From assembly GCA_012656075.1 (NCBI GenBank), contig JAAKBF010000009.1, positions 682,001-746,000 of the forward strand: a stretch of 64,000 bases of DNA, read 5' to 3'. The position numbers were made by a program, and so were the translations under genes. The DNA is from Phytophthora hibernalis (lineage: Eukaryota; Oomycota; Peronosporomycetes; Peronosporales; Peronosporaceae). The notes below the pieces were generated by a model, which did not search any database, was not told the origin of the DNA, and worked only from the letters and a program-made list of their open reading frames with translations. Shown piece after piece: positions 9,255-20,383 of this stretch (its first letter is position 1; every line of letters begins with the position of its first letter).

Positions 9255-11660
9255 ATGCCCTCTCTAGTCGCCGTTCTTATGCCGACTTCTAGCTTTTCTT
9301 TGGTCCAGGCTTACTTACACCTCCCCGTACATGCCGGCAGCCATAACGGCACGCGGCCACAACGTGCTCTTGAGTTGTGTCTTCCATCACTTCCATCCAT
9401 GGTCGAAGATCCTCGGCCATGTGTCTTGTCACCTTGTTCCAGTTCTGCTGTGTTTGTGGGTGATCGGTCAAGGTCACCTGCATACTGGTTCCGTTTTCCA
9501 GGGCCAACTTGGCCAGTGTGGCCACCATTTGGTTTGCGTCACGTTGGTGATGATGTCATTCCTGGATCGCCACGTTGTCCGTCAGCCGCCTGCATCGCCA
9601 GTAGAGCGGTCAGAGATGGGCCGCTTTCGGTGGTTTCCGTCGTTTGTGCTGCAGCACTTGCACCTCGTTGTCGCTAATGATGTGCAACGAACTGTAGCGT
9701 TTCCGTGCACATTCCATCAATCCCGTTAGGAGCCCGAGGTTGCTCACCATTTGCGGAGTCATCCGTGAACTGGTATATGACATGTGTCCGATCCAGCACA
9801 CAGCACGGCCATGCTGGGAATTGTCGATTCTCACCACTATCGCCCCGTATCCGGTAGCTCCTGTTTTCCTGTCTGTGCGCCCTCCATAATATAATATGTA
9901 GGTCTTGCCACTCGATCTCTGCAGTGCTATGAGTTGAATGCGCTCGTAGTTGCCGAGTGGCCTCCTCACTGCTAGTGTTGCCGCTTCGATGATTATGCCC
10001 TTGTAATGTGCGTTGATGTGCAAATGTACTGAGTTGTTGTATCCTTGTCTAAGCTTCTTGCTCACACTCGCTACATGGTGTCCTGCCGTCAAATTATTGG
10101 TGGCGTCGAAAAATTCACTCTCCAGCGCCAAACTGACTGGAAGTAGATCGCTACACCAATGCTCCAGCACTCTTGAATGAGCTTTGAGACCTCCTACGTG
10201 AGGTGTTGGTGCGGGTGACGCGATGCACTACGAACAGCATCAGCCACCGTCCTGGGATGTCTTAAAGTGTAAGTCCGAAAATCATTGATCCAGGCCCGTC
10301 TCCTGTAGCCCAAGTTTACGCCAAGGCTGCAGCATCGTTTTCCTGAGTAACACTGCTGCAGCACAATCCCTAATGGGTGATCTAGATTAACGTCGTGTGC
10401 ACAGTGTGTGTGCAGACATCCTATTTTATCGTTACGAACGTCATAAATAGTGAATGCGTGTAACTTGAGTCTGATCAGCACTGGTTCCCCCAGGGACCCA
10501 GGCCCATTTTTTCCTGACGCGCTTCCATTTCAAGGAGTTGAGCCCATCCGCTGCTTCCTTGCTTTCCTTACTCCCTCGTTCCTGTCTGTCGGTCTGCTTT
10601 TCCATTCCGCGTCTTCTCATCGCTGTCGCCGCTCTGCGCTTGTAGTCCCGACGATGTAGTGCCCAACGTCTGCGCCCTGCCCATTGACATACTAGGCGAC
10701 TGAGGTCTGGATGGGGTGTACCTTGGCCACCTCCACCTCTGGTGCCATGTACTTCGTTAATGTAATTGCCATTGCCTCGTGGTTCGGTACCGTGTAGATC
10801 TTAGGTGGTCCCGAAATCGTGGGATGTAGCAGTAGATTAGCTTTGTCCCGGCAGAACGGCGTACAATACAAAGGGAGGTGAAATTTACTGCGACCCCAGA
10901 TGATCACCCTGTGATTACAGAACTGTGAATTGAGTGCAACATAATTGCAGATCAGTGTGATGACGAATTCCTCAGCCTGCATTCTGCGTGCCTGTATTTG
11001 AAAAATTGAAATCCGATTGTGCCTTGCGTTGGCTGTGTCCACCGAACCTCATCACCGATCATTTGCCCAGCTCTCGTTTGATAGCTACTTGCTTTGACAA
11101 GTGTCGTCCTCGTACCAGTCTGAGTGTAGACCTGGAGCACATTCATCTCAGCGTATGCAAGCCGTTGTATCGGTGCCGTGTTGTGCGTGATATACTGTCT
11201 GTACACCTCAGTGCCTCGCAAGCGTTGTAAGAAATCGGTGCATCCCAGTGTTGGTTGCACCTCCTATTTGTACGCAATGGTGGATAATTGGCAAAGCGTG
11301 GACTCTGTACGCGGTTCTTGCACGCCAGCTTCGGCTAATAGCCGTCACCCTGTATTCCACAACATGTCGCGGCGTTGGAACCCCGTCGGTGCCTCCGGGA
11401 AATAGTCAGGTTTGATGTACACGCTCGGTGCCAGTCCGCGATTCCGAATATTAAAGAAAATGTCGCCTGATATATGCATTTGCTTGGTTCCAGTCTCAGC
11501 CCATTTGCGGACCGTGTCGGCTGTCTTGGCACAAAGTTCTGCTCTCAGATCTGGCACTGACAGTCCGCCATCCGTTGGGGGCAGTACCGCCAAATCCACA
11601 TCGAGCCATGCCTTCACCAAGAATACGATCTTAATGAGTATAACGGTATTCAATGTCGAG
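9255..11660 (-). pseudogene. Non-LTR (LINE-type) retrotransposon 3' part: RT C-terminus and RNase H
   Basis: On the - strand from 11653: LPPTDGGLSVPDLRAELCAK then TVRKWAETGTKQMHISGDIF, a typical post-RT connector of oomycete LINE-type polyproteins as I recall them; then frames at 11042-10692 with WGRSKFHLPLYCTPFCRDKA; then an RNase H-like domain at 10170-9610 (TGATGYGAIVVRID..., SDNEVQVLQH) and a C-terminal block at 9528-9289 (MVATLAKLALENGTSMQVTL). The catalytic DGG of the domain appears as YGG. Frames change at least three times, so it is dead. The RT catalytic part is absent because the element is cut at 11.66 kb, within the inverted duplication. No poly(A) end was found near 9255. Confidence 0.6.
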
Positions 11661-12003
11661 CGCTAGTTCTTTAAATCACAGTCCAACAAGGGCTCCTTAA
11701 AGTTATTCATAGTGTGTATTGTATAAATACTGGCCATTCTTGCAACTCGGATTGCAACTCTCTTTTGATTGGCTAAAACAAACACTGCGGTAAAGTGCCA
11801 TCAAAACGAGTGTGGAGTTCTGAGTAGCTTGAGGTGGCTCACAATTCTCATGAAAGCTACCAATTGCTGCATAAATCTTACAGTTATGTTGCACAAACCC
11901 TCCCAAGCATGCTATTTTATCTACACTGCAACCAAATCGACTCTATGGGAGCTACAAAACCGCTCGCTCTCCGTCGTGCGAAGCCCTCCAGCCGCGTCAA
12001 CGA

Positions 12004-13350
12004 CTACTGTAGATCAAGCCCGTAACAGTAGCCCGTTGACGCACTGCCTCGTACCCATTTGCCTCTACTACCTAAACGTTCAAAACACATATAGGGGTTT
12101 AGATTTTCCCCGTCAGAAGTTTGCCCCGACGCGACCGTGTCGACGGTAGCCAGAGAAGCACCACGGTTCATGTCGTAGCTTTGCCTAGAAAATGTGTACG
12201 GTTGCATCCTATCCATCAGTGATAGGCGCTCACTTGTCCTTCATAGTCCGCGATTTCTATGTCTAAAATGACCCGAACGACCTGCTCTATCATTTGGGCG
12301 CAGTCGTAGCAGTACGTGCCGCGTCTTCGTACGGCATAAAGGTCATGGTATGGCTTACACCAACCTGGTGTGGCGATGAGTTGGGGCCCTCGTGCGTTCA
12401 TGCTGCTTCGCTACACGTTGTATTTGTTTGCAGCTTCCATTTGGTTCCGTTTGCAACCCTGACTTTGGAATCGTTTCCCGATACATCCATCATGGTCCAT
12501 GATGGCTCTGGATGGTGTCGTTTCATGTGCTGGTAAGATTACTTTTGTGCTTTCAGTTAGGCTACACTTTTTATATTTTTGCACCCACTAATGGCGAACG
12601 TGTCGCCCTTTAGCCGGATCAAATATTCAGCCAGAACTGCCAAGTAACGAACCCAGCTCTCCGGTGACTGCTGCAGCATGTTCGTTTGGATGGGGAACCA
12701 GTTGCAAAGTACTAGTTTTTGACTTGTCTTTTGTAATTGATTGGGTTGCAAACTTAGGCGATACTTGCTACCGTGCGAGCAACTAAAATTGAAAACGGCA
12801 CCCCGTCTTTAGGCGCCGTACCAGCCATAATCCTGGATGATACGGTGCAGCCAGCCAATCAGCGATGGTGATTGTCAGAAATACAACCCCGGTTGTAAAC
12901 GGCTGGTAATGTACATGTATTTTAGTAGATTTCATACAGAGTGCATTTGACCACGTTCTCGTTGCATCTCCTGCACCTGCTACGCAGACGCAACATCTGC
13001 TAGTGCCACATAACGCGTAGATTATAATCTTGGTACATGTAGCCTGTGTTCCCAATATAAACGTTCCATCCTTGGTAAGCAATTGATCACTCGGACAAAA
13101 GACAAATTGGTTACCGGGCCCACAGCACTTCTCGATCAATCACGTCGACTTAGACCATGTCAACACAAAACCCTGCGCTTCGACTGCACAGCCAGACATA
13201 ATACGACGAAATGAGTCGCGCTGTCCGCCGAAATCGAAAATTTACATATACTGTCGTGATGTGGCACGACAGTAGCACAATCGGCGTGGGCCACACAACC
13301 TGCCGCCACAGGCAACCTTCGCAAAAATATCGCGCTGGACGGGGTATCAA
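12004..13350 (-). other. Unassigned open frames in the left arm
   Basis: The - strand has consecutive short open frames at 13350-13150, 13139-12783, 12751-12557, 12401-12216 and 12216-12004, each beginning with a start-like codon. The 118-codon frame at 13139-12783 is Cys-rich (CCGPGNQFVFCP, TSRCCVCVAG). Together they might be exons of one transcription unit, but I recognise no domain and see no consistent splice set. The same frames occur on the + strand at 36483-37829 in the other arm. Confidence 0.2.
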
Positions 13351-13490
13351 GTATTTACACCTACCAATAATCTCGTTAATCTTGACTTTTGTAAGAAAGC
13401 CTGTTATTCCTGCTGAAAAGCGAAAAACCGAATTTGACAGGAGAAGAGGTAAACGATAAATCAGACCAGGTTTTCGGATCGCACCTTAAA

Positions 13491-13510
13491 CTCTGAAATT
13501 AATTTCAGAG
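13491..13510. repeat. Perfect 20-bp palindrome CTCTGAAATT/AATTTCAGAG
   Basis: A self-complementary 20-mer. The same palindrome lies at 36323-36342 in the other arm, a version with one central mismatch at 22362-22381, and half-sites CTCTGAAATT at 16895-16904 and CTCTGAAATT-like at 9140-9149. It could be fused ends of a small inverted-repeat element. Confidence 0.8.
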
Positions 13511-13819
13511 AACACAAGCAAAGGACCTCCGGTTTGCCTCGTTTGACGGTTTCTATTATTAGCTCTACAGATTTTGTCCTCAAATTAAGGACAAACTCCA
13601 ATTACGATATGTTAATAATGACGTTTGCTTTGCGCTAGTACATGGCAGCAAGCCAGTTGAACTTATGGGCAAGAGGCCATCTTGTAGATCTAATATGTCC
13701 TTATACTGGGATAACAGTTGCTTTAGAGTGTGCTGCTGGTACAGCCCAAATCAGGTTAAATTGTGTCAGTAACTGAAGCCATTCGGGTTGCGTCAATCTA
13801 CCGCTCAGCCCTCTTCCAA

Positions 13820-14230
13820 ATAGCTTAAGAACCAGTCGGTATGTACGGCAAGGCCACGAAGAACGCCGCCATGAAGACTGTTGGCAAATTCATGACCGCG
13901 TCAACAACTTCCGGCCCAACAAAGTCACGGGCAATTTTTTCGACAACAAGGTGGACTACGCGGCGTGGTTCAGCGCCGATAAGTACTGCATCCACATCCA
14001 AATGCTTCCCGTGTCGGAGTTCGTTCGCACCAAGCAGTTTGCCAAAGAGGAGTGAGAGCAGTTGCTGGGCAAGGAGGCTATCATCACGCGCGTGGACACA
14101 GGCAGTCGTGGCTCTCACTGCTGTGCATGAACTTTGCCCACGCTGGTCGTGCTCCAGAAAACCAAGATGGACCATGGGCTCGCGCGCGTGAGCACTGTAT
14201 ATGTCCGCCAGCTTCGCAGGGTAGAAGGTG
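13820..14230 (+). pseudogene. GH81-type endo-beta-1,3-glucanase fragment
   Basis: In two frames the + strand reads YGKATKNAAMKTVGKFMT, then FRPNKVTGNFFDNKVDYAAW, FSADKYCIHIQMLPVSEFVR, TKQFAKEE(stop)EQLLGKE and KMDHGLARVSTVYV. The run FFDNKVDYAxWF...CIHxIQMLPVSE is characteristic, as I know the family, of the C-terminal part of oomycete and fungal GH81 glucanases, secreted enzymes that cut 1,3-beta-glucan of cell walls. The fragment covers perhaps 130 residues of a protein normally above 600. A frameshift near 13,895, a TGA at 14,054 and a second frameshift near 14,100 break it. It is a host-gene remnant carried along by the duplication. An almost identical copy is at 35602-36013. Confidence 0.65.
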
Positions 14231-15538
14231 CTATCCGCACTATCATGGCGACTGGGCAATACCTTGTTGTGAATTTCTGCATGTATTCCTGGCAGCGCGT
14301 AACGTTAGATATACGCTCGAAGGCTCACAATGCTTGCGCCCACCGTTTCGTCGACGCCTGCACGTAAGCTTAGTTGTGTACAGATGAGAACCTTCTATAG
14401 AATGTCCTTATGTGGAGGTACCGCTACGTGGGCATGTTAACATACGGCCATCGGGTTGAGTGTACCGGATCGCTGGCTGGCGTAAGTAGGATTTCCGTTT
14501 CGGACAATATATTTGGCGTGGATCCGTGATCCCAGTCCACGAGCAGCCCTAGTTTGGATCTTATTGTGGATAAGGAAATGATGAAGAAGTCCCTTTCCGC
14601 GAGCAGGTGGTATAAAGACTGATGGCAAAATGTTACGCAAGGTGATCGAATTGCAGCTTACAGCGAAGCGCAACCACATCAGAATTCTGGCACGAGATCC
14701 TCCCACTACCAAGAGCGAGGGCTTTTCCTGCTCTGTTAGCCAGCCTGGGGCTGTACACCCTTCCTTAGTGACCTCGGTGCACTGCCGTACGGCAATGCAT
14801 CGATGTCAACTCCTGGTTTGAGACGGACGCGCCATCCACATCCTGGGGATAGTGACCACGCAAAGCATACCACAATCCTCACACCTTACTACCCGAGCAG
14901 AAGCATTCCCGTTACAAGTTGGCGCCACCCAACCCAGTGGTTGAGACTGACAAAACGATTTATACTTAAGCCCAACTTGGTCCCGACTTCCAAAACCACT
15001 AGGCTCAAAACTCGAGAGTACCGGTATCATCGCTCGCAAGCAACATCGAGCATCACTGCAATATCGAAAATTTATAAAACTCAGTGTATTTTCTTTGCCA
15101 AAATGACTGGCTATTAAATGTGAGTGGCTAGCCTTAAGGCAACTTTTTACGATTTGACTTGTTTTTTACTTTCAACGATGAGATACCAATATTGTAGACG
15201 AACGCACCTCGGGTTTTAAAGATCGAATAGATCGTGCATTAACGCTAATTCGCGCTCAGTATCCCTATCTATCTTCTCTCTCTCCCAACATTGCCCACTA
15301 CCCACTCACTCACTCGCACATTTTCATGTACTCGCGCACCTACTCACCCACTCACTCATTTGCTCCCATCATTTTCATGAACTCACTTAATGGATCGACC
15401 AAATCACCCAGCTTACTCATATGTCATTTTTAGATATTCCTTCTCAAAAGCTACGTTGTACCAGGTCAGTGACCTTATTATTAGTTAATACCAGATTGAT
15501 CACTTTTTTTATCTAAATGTTAAATGACTTGATTGTAT
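14231..15538. other. Unassigned sequence between glucanase remnant and tRNA
   Basis: Short open frames occur at 14437-14712 (- strand, 91 codons) and 14803-15117 (+ strand, 104 codons, Thr/Arg/Lys-rich) but none shows a domain I recognise. From 15,120 to 15,538 the sequence is AT-rich with a CACTCACTC-type simple-sequence stretch around 15,295-15,365. Confidence 0.3.
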
Positions 15539-15616
15539 GACACGATGGCCGAGTGGTCTAAGGCGCTGGTTTTAGGCACCAGTCTTCGGGCGTGGGTTCG
15601 AATCCCACTCGTGTCA
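15539..15616 (+). tRNA. tRNA-Leu (anticodon UAG)
   Basis: A 78-nt cloverleaf can be folded by eye. The acceptor stem GACACGA pairs with TCGTGTC before discriminator A; the D arm is GCC/GGC; the anticodon stem CTGGT/ACCAG encloses loop TTTAGGC with anticodon TAG reading CUA; the extra arm TCTTCGGGC is longer than in class I tRNAs, as expected for Leu; and the T arm is GTGGG-TTCGAAT-CCCAC. Internal promoter boxes are present: A box like TGGCCGAGTGG and B box GGTTCGAATCC. There is no intron. It transfers leucine in translation. A second, identical gene lies on the other strand at 34215-34292. Confidence 0.95.
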
Positions 15617-15944
15617 ATGTTTTTCCGTCTTCAACCACCGAAAATACGCGCTCTTATTATAACGGCGGTGATTTCATAGGTTTGGAGAGGTTTAACCGAT
15701 ACCAGATATCCAAAATCCCCGTTGAGCTGTCGTATGCACCAGCTTCTGGCTCTGCAGGACCTGCACCTGCCAAGTGCTACACCACACCCTCTGCGTGGCT
15801 TGCTCGACGACGCGCTTAGCCTGGAAGACGTTGCGTTATTGAGAAAGATGAGGTGCGCAGTGGAGTGCTGGTTAAGGTGGCCAAAGGTCAGTGCAGTGTA
15901 CGCCCGCTTAGGACCGCGTCAGCTAACGTGACCCCCCAACCCAC
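15617..15944. other. Spacer between tRNA and transposase remnant
   Basis: A run of T (ATGTTTTTCC) follows the tRNA and may serve as its RNA polymerase III stop. The rest has a short + strand frame (15722-15931) that appears also in the other arm; I recognise nothing in it. Confidence 0.3.
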
Positions 15945-16594
15945 GTGGCTGGCATGCGCTTAGATGCAGGCCATTTCTTTACAAAAGAATGCATGGATGG
16001 ATTCTCGCATGTGAGTATTCTGTATTGCCACATATGTGGTCCCATGCTTGTGCTACCGACATCTTCGGAAAGATCTGAACAGCAAAACGATCTGAACACT
16101 TACTCTGGGGGTCTGATAGCTTATCAAGCCTTAGTACCGGGGGTAATTCGCGAAGATGCCAGCTTTCTGTTGAAATATGACTCGTTCGGGTCCATCGCAC
16201 GGCCCGCCGGATTTTTAAAGCAGGTATCATCACGTCTGGAATGCTAGGATATACTCTTTGTGACTGAAAAACTCGTTCATGTTTTTGTAGGGCGGTGAGT
16301 TCCTCCAGACGCGATTGTCATGTACGGAACCTGGCCAGCCAACAACTATGTGGCCAACTCTGGCCACTTCATCGCACACTACCAGAGCATTTACTGCATA
16401 GTATCCTTTCCGGGTGTAGTAAGCTTCGCCATTTTTCTGTGGCTTGTCTTCCAGTTGAAACAACGTGCCATCCGCCATTCCAATACAGTTTACAAAGCCA
16501 ATTTTTTAATGCGGTGTGCGATCCGAAGTCGCTCGGGCCAGGCAACAGTCCGAGGTTTAAGCTTCAGCAGTGCAGACGTAGCGCGATGTAGGTA
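15945..16594 (-). pseudogene. PIF/Harbinger-type transposase, 3' half (left copy)
   Basis: Read on the - strand from 16594: KPRTVAWPERLRIAHRI-like segment in a broken frame, then MADGTLFQLEDKPQKNGEAY, VGWPGSVHDNRVWRNSPPYK and a stop at 16230, followed in another frame by FKNPAGRAMDPNESYFNRKL near 16200. D in GMADGT and D in SVHDN are the first two catalytic acids of the DDE_Tnp_4 family. The 5' half is missing: homology with the longer copy at 32.8-33.6 kb stops at 16594. Without its N-terminal DNA-binding part the copy is inactive. Confidence 0.8.
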
Positions 16595-16760
16595 GCCCGC
16601 TTAGGACCGCGTCAGCTAACGTGACCCTCCCCCGAACGCCATGCGCTCGTTTACGAAGAGGTCTCAGGCCGATCCACAAGGTTGTTGAAGCATGGTTCAT
16701 CCATCGAATACACCCGGTCAAATGAGCTCTCGCGTCGCAGCATTGCCACATGCCGCGCCA
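16595..16760 (-). pseudogene. Second PIF/Harbinger-like N-terminal scrap
   Basis: The - strand reads RRESSFDRVYSMDEPCFNNL in a broken frame near 16740-16680, resembling the region that precedes the catalytic domain in this transposase group (compare FRMERDAFFRFMDLV at 33050). The + strand sequence CCCGCTTAGGACCGCGTCAG at 16,597 repeats a motif from about 15,902, so the end of the left arm was patched with a second, related piece. Confidence 0.4.
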
Positions 16761-17100
16761 AGATCAGACTTTAAGCACGATAACATCTCACGCATGTTAA
16801 CCGCCTCGGTAGCAGTCGCAACACATATTACATGCACCGACAGCAGTTAATCGTGCAGCTCCATTTAAACAAGGCCGTGCGCTACCCCCAAAAGCTCTGA
16901 AATTCACATGTCAAATGAAATGGTAACGTTAAGTGCCTTGCTTTAAGGAAGTGGCTACGTTCACCAACTATTTCTGTACAAGAAAGGCCAACTTAGGGTT
17001 ACCGAGCGCAGCGGTATTTTGGTTTTCAAATTCTAAATTTAGAGATTTTGAACGTCTGGAAGCCACTAGCTTTCGTTCCCCCTCATACCGCACAACGATG

Positions 17101-17345
17101 CACTCAGGACCCGCTCGCCGCACGCCACCCTCTCCCCTTTGTCGCCAGGACCCACTTGCCGCCCGCTGCACGTGCTCACTGCCAGGACCCACTCCCCCTT
17201 TCCACCAGAACCCGCCCGCCGCTGGCTCGCAGCACGCGACCCGCATCCCTTCACCGCCAGGACCCACTTGCCGCACACTCTCGCCGCCAGGACCCACTTG
17301 TCGATCGCCGCACGCGACCCGCTCCCCTTCGCCACCAGGACCCGC
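17101..17345. repeat. GC-rich imperfect tandem repeat
   Basis: A run of variants of CAGGACCCACTTGCCGC with spacers of varying length. All frames stay open, giving Pro/Arg-rich translations on both strands. It lies just upstream of the likely transposase start at 17371. Confidence 0.75.
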
Positions 17346-17370
17346 TCGCCGCTCGATCCCTGTGTGTTCT

Positions 17371-20340
17371 ATGACTCTTGGTAAACCCAAGAAACGGAAC
17401 CACGTTAGCGAGAGTGAAGGAGATGAGGACGATGGAATTGTTCTGCGATTTGACCCTTTTGAAGGCAAGTTTTCCTCGTGGGAGGAGTTCCAAGAAACGT
17501 TTACACGGTACGATATATTGTTTACTCTACTCAATGTCGTTAACGCCTTCGCTCACGCATGGACATATTCCAACGTCAGATACCAAGAGGATACACACCA
17601 ACTTTACAAGATTAGAACGACTGTTTCGGTCAGAGATCGAAACAGGTCTCGTACCAGCCAAGCCACTCGACGCGGAAATACCGCAGATGTTTGGGACGAG
17701 GGTGTTGGCTACTACGCTAAGTATTTCATTTGCACCCATGGTTGGAAGTTTAAGCCCAGGGGCAAAGGGAAACGAACGAACCACAACATTCGTTCCATCA
17801 ATTGTCCGGCGAAGCTGAACGCCAATTTGATCATGGACGAGGATGGCGTGTTCAAAGTTCGGGTGGCCTGTCACAATACAGGCCATACCCACGACGTTAA
17901 CGGGAACGTATACTACTCGTATTCTGAAGCACGACAGATCACATCCCCGGGCACACGGGATGTCGTCAAAACCCTGGTGCAAGGTGCGACTTTTAATTGC
18001 ATGCGTTTCCTTATGATTCTCTAAAATGTTTGATGCAATGTGTAAGTGGATCGAAGAAGAAGAAAATACTGCGCTATCTCAAGGTGTCTGGCAAGCCAAT
18101 TTTGGCCAAGGATGTTGAGAACCTGATCGCGAAGATGCCGCGAGAGACGTACACATCGGAGGATGACAACGTACGCGTCTCTCAGCTTCTTAAAGATTTC
18201 AGCGAAGGTCCTGGTAACGCCGTCAACGTCTTCCGGGACAAGAACTCGGGGCTGACTTCATGCATCACGCTCCAGACGGCGTTCATGAGGCGGATGATAC
18301 GCAAGTTTCCGGAAGCTATGTGCATCGATGCAACCTATGGCACGAGCATCAATCGGTACGAGCAAATTGTTGATCCGATCACTCTTTGTTGATACTTTGT
18401 TATTTAATCGCCAACTAACACCAACGTTTCCTAACGTAGCTATCGCTTGTTTAGTTTTATGGTCACCGATAAGTTTGGGTGTGGAGCATTTGCCCAACAT
18501 GCTCTTGTTGACGGAGAGAGCAGATCGAACAGGGAGTGTGCCGTATCCGCGTTCAAGGAGAACAATCCTTCTTGGCACGAGGTGAAGGTGATTATTATTG
18601 ATAAGGATTTCACTGAACTGGCGTTGCTTCAAGACGAGTTTCCAGATGCCACTGTAATTCTGTGTCATTTTCACGTCATTGATTACCTGAATCGAGAGGT
18701 GAGCAAGAGAAGCTATGGCTTCACAAACTTTGAGAAGACGCATGTTAAAAACATGCTGACGATGATGGTTCGTGCTGGAACAGAAAGCTCGTTCAACCAC
18801 TACCTGTCTGCGTTAAAGAAGCTTTGCGAGTCGAGGCCTGCCTTCATGGATTATTTCGAAGCGAACTGGTTGAGTTGCAAGGAGTTATGGTGCACGTTTA
18901 AGTGTGGAGATATTCCACATCTTGACAACAACACGAACAACAGCCTCGAGGCAAGTTGGGGTGCAGCGAAAGAGATTTTGCATCGGCATATGGCAATGGA
19001 TGAGTGCATTGATCACTTGCTTTTCTTACAACAGTCAGCTGAAGACGAGTACGGTGCGAAAGTGAAGCGAGTTGGCTATCGATACAATCAACAATATGAT
19101 GATGAAATGCGAATTCTGGCAAAGTTTGCCACCCGTCACGCGTGTGATTTCGTGGAACAGCAATACAAGCTTAGTCGTCTGGTGAAGTATCGTCTCTCGG
19201 TAGATGAAGCAAGTCCATCGTACTTAAATCTGACGAACGAGGATACTGGAGGCACGTATGCTGTCCACCTGGAGGGAAATAAGTGCAGCTGCAGTTTTCA
19301 CCAGACGCTTCGTCTTCCGTGTCGTCATGTCATGTATGCGCGTCGGCAAAAGAAGGTTTTCGTTCGGTTATTCCTCATGACTCAATTCCTGAACGCTGGT
19401 TAATTGTCGATGAAGACGAAGCTGATGACGCCGCAGCGACTCCCCGAATGTTCAGCGTTCATGAAGTGGAGGTTTGTTCGAGTCGCGTTCCTAACCATAA
19501 CGAGAAATATCGCGCCGGTTTTGCAGAATGCCAAAGAATTGCTGAAGTTATCGCGGATAAAGGAACACGCAGTTTTCACGAGTGGCTGGGGTATTTGAAG
19601 AAGTTGGAGGACATTGCGAGACTCGGTGGCGTCGTTCCTGATCCTCGCGAAGTGAAGACGGTTGTGACGACCGATGCAGTTGGTGCTGCAGTCATCAACT
19701 CAGCAAGGATTGGTAAGAAAGTTACCAACACGGCCACCAATTCGATCACCAATTTCACCAACTCAGCAAGGGTTGGTAAGAAAGTTACCAACTCGGCCAC
19801 CGATTCGACCACCAATTTGGGCATAGTTGGTGATGTTGCCACCAATTCAGCGATCGGTGGTGAGGAGGGCACAAATGCAAGCATCGCGATTACACCGAGA
19901 GCAGCAAGAAGACGGCTGATTTTAAGTTGTAATCTTGAAGAGACCTCCGATGTGGCTAAGCCCGACCACGATCTACTTATCGAATTGAACCCCGCTAGCA
20001 AGCCTTCAGGAAAATCAAAGCAAAAGAAAGCAACCAAAAAGCTAAGATGCGCAAAGACTTCGAAAACACCAAGGCATTTGCGGACCAACTAAACACGGTT
20101 GGTGACGTAACACTAGCCAAGCTTCGAGATTACATTGACAAGAGAAGACTGTCACTCTCATCCGTTGAACCAGTATTTTCAGCCATCCGACCTATGTATG
20201 AGAAGGCTCTTTACAAGCGACCGAAAGGACGAGTGAAAATTCCCGTGAAACATTGGAAATTGAAAGCGACATCCGCTTCGTCCTGCCTCAACTACTGGTA
20301 AACAAATCAACAGAAGCAGGAAAAATGCCGCCTTTCGAGA
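17371..20340 (+). CDS. Mutator-like (MULE) transposase with one intron and frameshifts
   Basis: Likely start MTLGKPKKRNHVSESEGDED at 17371. Domains in order: a FAR1/FLYWCH-like N-terminal zinc region (FEGKFSSWEEFQE; CTHGWKF..NCPAKLNA..HNTGHTHD, 17,455-17,900); the MULE catalytic domain starting TLQTAFMRRMIRKFPEAMCI with CIDATYGT supplying the first Asp (18,322), VIIIDKDF the second, and LCHFHVIDYL (18,660); then a SWIM finger CSCSFHQTLRLPCRHVMY (19,285-19,335). A GT-AG intron at 18356-18439 restores NRYRLFSFMVTDK. Another frame change near 17,985-18,050 may be an intron or an indel, and single-base shifts near 19,345 and 20,045 break the C-terminal extension. The transposase would bind the element ends and cut and join DNA in the nucleus. 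Confidence 0.75.
18356..18439 (+). other. Intron in the MULE transposase
   Basis: Donor GTACGAG after AATCG, acceptor CTAACGTAG before CTATCG. Removing the 84 bp joins the ATYGTSINR and YRLFSFMVTD parts in frame, the order seen in this transposase family, and removes two in-frame stops. Confidence 0.8.
19690..19875 (+). repeat. Degenerate repeats in the MULE linker
   Basis: The segment encodes repeated blocks close to NSARIGKKVTN and TNSxTN (NSARIGKKVTN, NSARVGKKVTN, ATNSIT, ATDSTTN, ATNSAIGGEEGTN). Units are about 60-66 bp and frame-preserving. They lie between the SWIM finger and the protease domain. Confidence 0.7.
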
Positions 20341-20383
20341 ATGCACTAAAACACATCGTACGCCTACCGCCACCGATGTTGCC

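Larger units (their letters stand above)
11555..16594. repeat. Inverted duplication, left arm (about 5.04 kb)
   Basis: This segment is the reverse complement of 33239-38280. Paired positions sum to 49,830-49,833 along its whole length (for example 11703/38130, 13211/36622, 15539/34292, 16230/33603). Contents, left to right: LINE fragment end, unassigned frames, a palindrome, a GH81-type glucanase pseudogene, unassigned frames, tRNA-Leu, and a PIF/Harbinger transposase 3' part. The differences I located are single-base homopolymer lengths. The outer end lies in LINE sequence (TGCACTGACAGTCCGCC in the partner, GCACTGACAG here), the inner end at a GATGTAGGTAG boundary inside the transposase. Confidence 0.95.

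Noticed and set aside
9255..9729. Two overlapping + strand frames of 130-140 codons
   Set aside because: Shadows of the RNase H and C-terminal blocks of the LINE on the - strand, which carry the recognisable motifs.
16968..17534. 188-codon - strand frame with Gly/Arg repeats
   Set aside because: Antisense of the GC-rich tandem repeat at 17.1-17.35 kb and of the MULE transposase start.
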